A program made the position numbers and the translations under genes. Of a stretch of DNA of 64,000 nucleotides, positions 58,703 through 64,000 are shown piece after piece. The stretch is from CAG-411 sp045124315 (GTDB taxonomy: Bacteria; Bacillota; Clostridia; Lachnospirales; Lachnospiraceae): the NCBI GenBank assembly GCA_045124315.1, contig JBGVLO010000009.1, positions 1-64,000 on the forward strand, in the 5' to 3' direction. Within the stretch, counting starts at the first letter, position 1; each line of letters begins with the position of its first letter. A model generated the notes under the pieces. That model searched no databases and was not told the DNA's origin. It was given only the letters and a program-made list of their open reading frames with translations.

Positions 58703-59743
58703 TTAGTCATTCTGTACACATTTTGACACAGAATCCCGCTCTACTAATTTCACAGGAATAATCCAACGGTCATTTTCTGTAACCTCCGTTGCTTCCCCCT
58801 CCTGGTCCATAGATATCAATGCTTCTACTGCCAATTTCGCCTTATGTCCGATATTCTGACTCATAGTCGTTAATCTTGGCCTGGCAAGTTTCGCATAAAT
58901 CAAATCATCGAAACCTGATATAGACAAATCCTCTGGGATTCGAAGCCCTTTGCTTTGCAAAAAAGCACTAACCTCTAATGCATGAAAATCAGAAGCTACA
59001 AATAATGCTGTATATCCTTTCCATTTTGACAACATTCGTTCCCATTCCAGATTACGCACCAACTCACTGGAAGAAAACACAAAATGATCCCCTTCGCTAA
59101 CTGGAAGCTCCGCCTCCTTCATTGCCTGTTGTAGACCCCTCCATCGATAATGATCCACCCCCTTATCATTATCTGCAAGCATGGCAATTTTCTTATGTCC
59201 TTTTTGGATCAAATATTTCCCCATCTCATATCCGCCCCCAAAATCATCCGTTGATATATTAATAAATTTGGATTCTCGATTCACATATGAATCAATGGAT
59301 ACAATACCTCTGTGATATTTTTCACACAAATTTTTCAATTCCTTTTTCATCATATTACATACAATCAATCCTTCTAGATTCCATGCCATTGCCTGACGAA
59401 CAATCTCATCCACTGTCTGCTGTGCAATAAGGTACATATAACAATTTCTTGCACGAATTTCATGCTCCAGATTTCCCACAAGCGCACTAAAATATGGATC
59501 CTCCAAAGTAATCTGATTTCCTCCTTTATCGGGCAAAACCACACCTATCATATTTGAGCTTGTCCGGGCCAGCATTATGGCAGAGCGATTGCGAATATAC
59601 CCCATTTCGTCCAATGCATTTAACACCTTTTCGCGAACCACATCAGATACCCGTTGGTCTTTTCCATTGATCACATTGGAAACGGTTGCAGTACTTACTC
59701 CAACTGCTTCTGCTACATCTTTTATGCGTATCATCTTTGCCAT
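58703..59743 (-). CDS. LacI-family transcriptional regulator
   Basis: The 346-residue repressor has the N-terminal helix-turn-helix IRIKDVAEAVGVSTATVSNV-INGKDQRVS with hinge YIRNRSAIMLARTSSNMIGV, and a periplasmic-binding-protein-like ligand domain (LEGLIVCNMM, ALFVASDFHALEVSAFLQSK, SISGFDDLIYAKLARPRLTT). AAAAGGGGG precedes ATG 59743. It lies upstream of the GH13 glucosidase on the same strand, separated by a 185-base gap, and probably responds to an alpha-glucoside or its phosphate. I could not pick out a convincing operator palindrome. Confidence 0.93.
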   Translation of the reverse strand: MAKMIRIKDVAEAVGVSTATVSNVINGKDQRVSDVVREKVLNALDEMGYIRNRSAIMLARTSSNMIGVVLPDKGGNQITLEDPYFSALVGNLEHEIRARNCYMYLIAQQTVDEIVRQAMAWNLEGLIVCNMMKKELKNLCEKYHRGIVSIDSYVNRESKFINISTDDFGGGYEMGKYLIQKGHKKIAMLADNDKGVDHYRWRGLQQAMKEAELPVSEGDHFVFSSSELVRNLEWERMLSKWKGYTALFVASDFHALEVSAFLQSKGLRIPEDLSISGFDDLIYAKLARPRLTTMSQNIGHKAKLAVEALISMDQEGEATEVTENDRWIIPVKLVERDSVSKCVQND

Positions 59744-59870
59744 CCGTTTTCCCCCTTTTTACATCCTTTCCTAGTTCTATATTACTAACAGTATACTATA
59801 AAATGTTACAAATCACCAACCTATATACAACTTAACCAGTGTCAAACAATCGTTTTTATTTTTCACATCA

Positions 59871-59905
59871 CAGGAGCTTGTCCGAAGTTCTTTACCAAGC
59901 TCCTG
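59871..59905. terminator. Inverted repeat between divergent lacI-type and chemoreceptor genes
   Basis: CAGGAGCTTG (59871-59880) pairs with CAAGCTCCTG (59896-59905). No T run follows on either strand. It lies in the divergent control region, so it may be regulatory rather than a terminator. Confidence 0.4.
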
Positions 59906-60033
59906 GTAACTGTTCCGAGAGTGCAATTCGAAAAATACCAGATATACGAAAAACCCCCTTTACTACTAATTTCATTTTTGGTAAAATATAGGAATAAAGG
60001 GTATTTAGCACCAATACTGAGAGGGGGATAAAA

Positions 60034-61491
60034 ATGGTAGATCACAACAAAAAAATGTATGAACTATTAGAACAAATTGAAGCCGCAGAAACAAATAAGC
60101 ACGTGAAAATAGAGGGCTTAAAAAAAGATGCAGCAAAAAAACAAGTAGAAAAAGAGATTACACGACTGGTCAGAAATGAAATCTGCATGTCAGATTCCGC
60201 TATGAAGTTAATGAATACCGTAAGTCAAATAAGCAACTTTGATGTAGGAATGGAATATATGTCTAATATGATGAAACATTATTCCTTTGAGCTATCCGAA
60301 CTTAGTGAATCAAATCTTGCCGTTATCGAGGAAACCACTGCAAGTATGACTACAATCAATGAAGCCATCACAAATACAGCGTCAACGCTCGATAGTGTTA
60401 ATGATGAAGTTCAGACGCTTGGTCAGGATACCAAAGAAAGTATCCAGATTTTGAACTCATCCAAAAACTTAAAAGATCAGATGATGAAGGATATTGATGA
60501 GATGGGAACCAAAATCACGCAACTTGTTCATCTTGCCAGTGAGGTCAACAAAATCGTAGAAAGTGTACAATCAATTGCCAATCAGACCAATCTATTAGCT
60601 TTAAATGCAGCAATAGAGGCAGCAAGAGCCGGAGATGCCGGAAAAGGTTTTGCAGTAGTTGCAGAAGAAATCCGACAACTTGCAGATAATACTGCAACCA
60701 ATCTTTCAGGTATGAAGCAATTCGTTGCAGATATGAATGTGGCCGCAGAGGAGGGCAAAAACAGCCTAGACCGTTCCGTAGAAACCGGAGAAAAAATGGG
60801 AGATCATATAGACCGAGTTGTGGACAGTATGGAACATAACAGCCTCGCCCTTAGCGAAATTGTCGTGAATGTAAATGATATGAATCAGTCAATAGAAAAT
60901 ATTAAAAATTCTATTTCTGAAGTAAATACTGCCATGGAAAGCTCTACTGAAGATGCACAGAGACTATCCGAGATGACCCACGATATTATGCAAAATTCAG
61001 AAAGCAGTGTAGAATATGCACATAAATTATCTGATATTGATGATGACTTATCACAAATCGTGAACACCATGTATCAAGCTCTTGAAACCGGTCGTCGTGC
61101 ATTAGAAAATGATGAAGTCATTGCCATTCTTGAAAAGGCAAAAGTCGCCCACGCAAGCTGGATTGAAAATTTAAAAAAGGTAGTTTATGATGGTGAACAC
61201 ATTCCATTGCAGACAAATTCAAAAAAATGTATGTTTGGACATTTCTATTTTGCTTTGATTATCAACAACGAATCATTAAAAGCAGAATGGAACAAAATTG
61301 GTACCTTACATAATGCTTTTCACTCAACCGGACTGGCTGTTGTCAATAGTATATACCTTAAGAATGGAGAGGACAAACAGGAACTTTTTGAGGAAACAGC
61401 AAATCTTTCGAAAGAACTTACTAATGCCATAAATGCAGCCATCAACAAAATAAAGGAACTTACTGCAAACGGTATCAATATATTTGAGTAA
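60034..61491 (+). CDS. Soluble methyl-accepting chemotaxis protein with C-terminal CZB zinc-binding domain
   Basis: The 485-residue protein has no membrane helix. After a coiled-coil N-terminus, a signalling domain carries the CheA/CheW-binding hairpin tip IANQTNLLALNAAIEAARAG-DAGKGFAVVAEEIRQLA. The C-terminus is a chemoreceptor zinc-binding domain with the four zinc ligands in KVAHASWIENL (His), KCMFGHFYF (Cys) and LHNAFHSTG (two His). CZB receptors sense zinc availability or oxidants acting on the Cys ligand. The gene is monocistronic with GAGAGGGGGAT as ribosome binding site. No other chemotaxis genes are in the window. Confidence 0.95.
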   Translation: MVDHNKKMYELLEQIEAAETNKHVKIEGLKKDAAKKQVEKEITRLVRNEICMSDSAMKLMNTVSQISNFDVGMEYMSNMMKHYSFELSELSESNLAVIEETTASMTTINEAITNTASTLDSVNDEVQTLGQDTKESIQILNSSKNLKDQMMKDIDEMGTKITQLVHLASEVNKIVESVQSIANQTNLLALNAAIEAARAGDAGKGFAVVAEEIRQLADNTATNLSGMKQFVADMNVAAEEGKNSLDRSVETGEKMGDHIDRVVDSMEHNSLALSEIVVNVNDMNQSIENIKNSISEVNTAMESSTEDAQRLSEMTHDIMQNSESSVEYAHKLSDIDDDLSQIVNTMYQALETGRRALENDEVIAILEKAKVAHASWIENLKKVVYDGEHIPLQTNSKKCMFGHFYFALIINNESLKAEWNKIGTLHNAFHSTGLAVVNSIYLKNGEDKQELFEETANLSKELTNAINAAINKIKELTANGINIFE

Positions 61492-61521
61492 TAGACAATA
61501 CATTTGTTTCGTAAACATAAA

Positions 61522-61563
61522 AGGCTGTCGCACTATGATTTTTATGTGCGACAGCCTCTTTTT
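61522..61563. terminator. Bidirectional terminator between convergent genes
   Basis: AGGCTGTCGCAC (61522-61533) pairs with GTGCGACAGCCT (61546-61557), followed by CTTTTT. Confidence 0.9.
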
Positions 61564-62275
61564 ACTCTGCAATCAAATCCTTTATTACTTCTGATGCCAC
61601 AATCAATCCTGCAACAGACGGTACAAACGAAATAGAACCCGGAACCGGCTTTTCTCCCGTATTGTCTCCACCCTCTTTTTTCATAGGCTTGATTGGTTTT
61701 TCCTGTGAATATACTACTTTTAATTTTTTAATACCTCTCTTTTTCAATTCCTGTCTCATAACTCTCGCCAACGGACAAACAGAAGTATGATAAATATCTG
61801 CCACCTGAAATTCTGACGGATTCAGCTTATTTCCTGCCCCCATGCTGCTTATGATAGGCGTATGACTCTCCTCCGCCTGCATAACCAGTGAAATTTTTCC
61901 TGTCACCGTATCTATAGCATCTACCACATAATCATATTGGGTAAAATCGAACTGCTCCTTTGTCTCAGGCAAGTAGAAACAATTATGCGTAATCACTTTA
62001 CATTCTGGATTGATAGAAAGTACCCGTTCTTTACAAACCTCTGTTTTTAACCTCCCAATTGTGTTTCTTGTAGCTATAATCTGTCGATTCAGGTTACTTA
62101 AGCTAACCGTATCATTATCGATCAGATCCAATGCTCCCACACCACTTCTGACCAATGCCTCTACTACATATCCTCCGACCCCTCCTACACCAAATATTGC
62201 CACTCTTGCCTTCGCCAATCGTTCTAATTTCTCTTTTCCAAGTAAAAGTTCGGTTCTCTCAAATTGTTCTAACAT
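61562..62275 (-). CDS. tcdA: tRNA threonylcarbamoyladenosine dehydratase (TcdA, ThiF/E1-like)
   Basis: The 237-residue E1-like enzyme uses ATP to cyclise threonylcarbamoyl-A37 of tRNAs. It begins FERTELLLGKEKLERLAKAR, then the nucleotide-binding VAIFGVGGVGGYVVEALVRS, DNDTVSLSNLNRQI, VVDAIDTVTGKISLV and the C-terminal GSISFVPSVAGLIVASEVIK. Length and the SNLNRQ motif match TcdA rather than ThiF or MoeB, which have longer C-termini. Its stop region overlaps the terminator shared with the chemoreceptor gene. Confidence 0.9.
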   Translation of the reverse strand: MLEQFERTELLLGKEKLERLAKARVAIFGVGGVGGYVVEALVRSGVGALDLIDNDTVSLSNLNRQIIATRNTIGRLKTEVCKERVLSINPECKVITHNCFYLPETKEQFDFTQYDYVVDAIDTVTGKISLVMQAEESHTPIISSMGAGNKLNPSEFQVADIYHTSVCPLARVMRQELKKRGIKKLKVVYSQEKPIKPMKKEGGDNTGEKPVPGSISFVPSVAGLIVASEVIKDLIAE

Positions 62276-62343
62276 CTTCTCTTCCCTTCTGGAAAACTTT
62301 TTCCCATTATTTTTCTTATGATAGAACTATATTTATTACCGTT

Positions 62344-63013
62344 CTATGCATGAGGAATATTCGTATAGTCAGATATTTCTCTGCTAATAGTAGCCAAATC
62401 TTCCACCGATAGATCATGAATATTTTTATGACCTGTAATTCTTCCAAACATCTGCAATTCACCAAAAGACACATTTAGAAAATTTGCCACTCGCTGTGCC
62501 GCTGCATCCACCTTTAGTCGTTCCCTTAAAGCTGGATCCTGTGTGGCAATTCCCACCGGACAATTTCCACTTCCACAAATACAGTACTGCTGACATGCGG
62601 CGGCAATAAGCCCAGCAGATGCGATAGCTACTGCATCTGCCCCCATAGCAATGGCTTTCGCAAAATCAGAAGATACCCGAAGGCCTCCGGTGATAATCAA
62701 AGAAATATCTGACTTTATGGAATCTAAATACTTTCTGGCACGATACAATGCATAAATAGTCGGTATAGAAGTAGACTCTCGTAACAAAAGCGGAATCGTA
62801 TTGCAATTTCAACGTCTTCTCTTCCTTCTGTTCCACCACAGTTTTTGTCTTCGTATCTGCCTTCCTCTCCTCAACCAGCTCAAACTTGTCAACCGGCTCA
62901 AACTTGCCAACCGGCTGCTTACAGACTGGACAACTGTCTAATTCCGAAAATGATTTCCCTTCTTTTTCCTCATCAAAAACGTATCCACATACACTACATT
63001 TATATACTGCCAT
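62344..63013 (-). pseudogene. Rubredoxin-glutamate synthase (FMN domain) with large internal deletion
   Basis: On the minus strand ATG 63013 starts a rubredoxin-like domain (MAVYKCSVCGYVFDEE, ELDSCPVCKQPVG, four metal cysteines) followed by a Lys/Glu linker and LKLQYDSAFV. At about 62797-62787 the frame must shift into LLLRESTSIPTIYALYRARK, the last third of the glutamate-synthase FMN domain, continuing LIITGGLRVSSDFAKAIAMG, CICGSGNCPVGIATQDP and ending NIPHA. About 330 residues, including most of the barrel, are missing. The junction contains CCGCTTTTGTTACG, readable as the end of the left part or the start of the right part, which suggests deletion between short direct repeats. Confidence 0.9.
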
Positions 63014-63102
63014 AAAAATACCCCCTTCTCTTTTGTAGCACTACGCATACCACAATTATACCAAATTCTAGTGAGTTTTCCACAAAAATCCATTTTATTA
63101 TA

Positions 63103-63894
63103 TTATTCTATCGTAACTTTTCCCATATATTTTCCATGTACTACAAATCTGGTTGCTTCATTTCCAGTACATGTAGATAATGTAATGGTTTTATCCAATT
63201 CTGATACTTCCAGGTTCGTGCGAATTTGTGTGTTGCTTTTAGCCATATCTAGAAACTCGGCATAGGAAAAACTATCATCAAAAATAGTTTTATATATTTT
63301 TCCTGTGGCATTTGTCACATGACAGGAAAATACTCTGTAACGATAAGTCTCTTTTTCCGTAAAAATATATATGTTTCTATGATTCTTAAAATACTCAGAG
63401 TCAGAGTATTTTTTCAATGAACCAAACATGGAACCATTTCTCATATTATGTCCATATATAACCGTATGCAAATCACTGAAATCCCCACTATTTTCATTGC
63501 TTACAAAGATACTTCCATAAATGCTATCTGCCCCATTATAGGTTTTATGTAAATATTTTTCATTATCCTGTCCCTGAACTAAGGGATAGCTGATAGCTGA
63601 ATTGGGAATATAAATCCACCCCACCACTTCTTTATTGATAGTCTGCAGTTTTTTTACATCCACAGAAATCATACTCTCCTTCTGTGGTTCTTTCTCCACA
63701 TCCTTCGGGTCATCTGTGATCTTTGGCTCAAATTCTACATTTTCGGCCACGACCTGACTCTCAATTTCAGAATACACACGATCCCCTTTTTCATATGCCC
63801 GATTAATTCCTATTGTTTTCCACAAGGAAAATCCAAAAACAGCAATGGCACCTATAAACATCACCAAAATTATAATTCGTTTTCCCTTACCCAT
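63103..63894 (-). CDS. Class B sortase
   Basis: From ATG 63894 (GGGAGGAGG upstream) the product has about 263 residues: an N-terminal membrane anchor (about 6-26, IIILVMFIGAIAVFGFSLW), a spacer, and the sortase barrel with VVGWIYIPNSAISYPLVQGQ, catalytic His in HTVIYGHNMRNGSMFG, catalytic Cys in KTITLSTCTGNEA and Arg in TRFVVHGKYMGK. WIYIPN and the TLSTC motif fit class B. Sortases attach proteins to the cell wall or assemble pili. No substrate with a sorting signal is encoded nearby. Confidence 0.93.
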   Translation of the reverse strand: MGKGKRIIILVMFIGAIAVFGFSLWKTIGINRAYEKGDRVYSEIESQVVAENVEFEPKITDDPKDVEKEPQKESMISVDVKKLQTINKEVVGWIYIPNSAISYPLVQGQDNEKYLHKTYNGADSIYGSIFVSNENSGDFSDLHTVIYGHNMRNGSMFGSLKKYSDSEYFKNHRNIYIFTEKETYRYRVFSCHVTNATGKIYKTIFDDSFSYAEFLDMAKSNTQIRTNLEVSELDKTITLSTCTGNEATRFVVHGKYMGKVTIE

Positions 63895-63972
63895 TTCATT
63901 ATCCTCCTCCCTATTTCTCAAAAAATAATTGTCCTCTTTCTATTATATTCGTATTTTCATCAGGAAGCAAAT

Positions 63973-64000
63973 AGAGCTATAGCCGTAATAGCCATAGCTC
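63973..64000 (-). terminator. Inverted repeat at right edge
   Basis: GAGCTATAGCC and GGCTATTACGG-type arms (GAGCTAT...ATAGCTC) form a hairpin at the end of the window, probably a terminator of a gene beyond the edge. It is cut by the window boundary. Confidence 0.45.

Noticed and set aside
1..64000. CRISPR arrays, tRNA or rRNA genes, intact insertion sequences, replication origin
   Set aside because: No regularly spaced direct repeats, cloverleaf-type conserved arms, rRNA-like blocks, transposase frames or DnaA-box clusters were recognised on reading both strands.

Overview
The window looks like chromosomal DNA of a low-GC, Gram-positive anaerobe of the Lachnospiraceae (Clostridia). This is inferred from gene content: fused-ATPase ECF transporters with DUF4430 proteins, DUF4179-type anti-sigma factors, the AAA-like/PD-(D/E)XK family, a BspA-type leucine-rich surface protein, class B sortase, and strong AGGAGG ribosome binding sites. 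No rRNA, tRNA, CRISPR array or intact transposase was seen.

Layout. 1-6.3 kb: start of a PadR regulator, then a small secreted protein followed by an ABC-type cluster (two related membrane-anchored extracellular proteins, three membrane proteins, one ATPase). 6.3-8.8 kb: gene remnants (AAA/nuclease, ArsC, a kinase tail). 8.8-16.4 kb: a cobalamin riboswitch followed by what looks like a corrinoid uptake operon: two secreted DUF4430 proteins, EcfT, a fused EcfA-EcfA, an S component and a shortened CbiZ. The second DUF4430 protein carries both domain types of animal transcobalamin/intrinsic factor in the opposite order. 16.4-18.7 kb: AhpC and a permuted AhpF-like flavoprotein. 18.7-19.9 kb: a mosaic of broken genes. 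19.9-23.6 kb: acetyltransferase, CsoR and a copper ATPase.

24.2-34.3 kb is a cobalamin locus in decay. Corrin-ring and amidation genes (met8, cobJ, cbiE, cbiA, cbiP, cbiC) and the cobalt permease gene cbiM survive only as pieces, several fused in frame to unrelated pieces. Every late step from cobyric acid onward (CbiB, CobD, CobU, CobS, CobT, CobC) appears intact. With the uptake operon this describes a cell that has dropped de novo B12 synthesis and salvages corrinoids.

34.3-49.6 kb: a PEP/pyruvate-binding ATP-grasp protein, O-acetylhomoserine sulfhydrylase, two sigma/anti-sigma pairs, a BlaI repressor with an M56 protease fused to an LCP domain, a secreted transglutaminase and a BspA-like protein. 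49.8-55 kb (minus): an FtsX permease/ATPase with its two-component system. 55-64 kb: YjdF with a probable riboswitch, a PHP phosphatase, a GH13 glucosidase with LacI regulator, a soluble CZB chemoreceptor, TcdA, a deleted rubredoxin-glutamate synthase and sortase B. Several families of short hairpin repeats lie between genes, most densely in and around the cobalamin locus.
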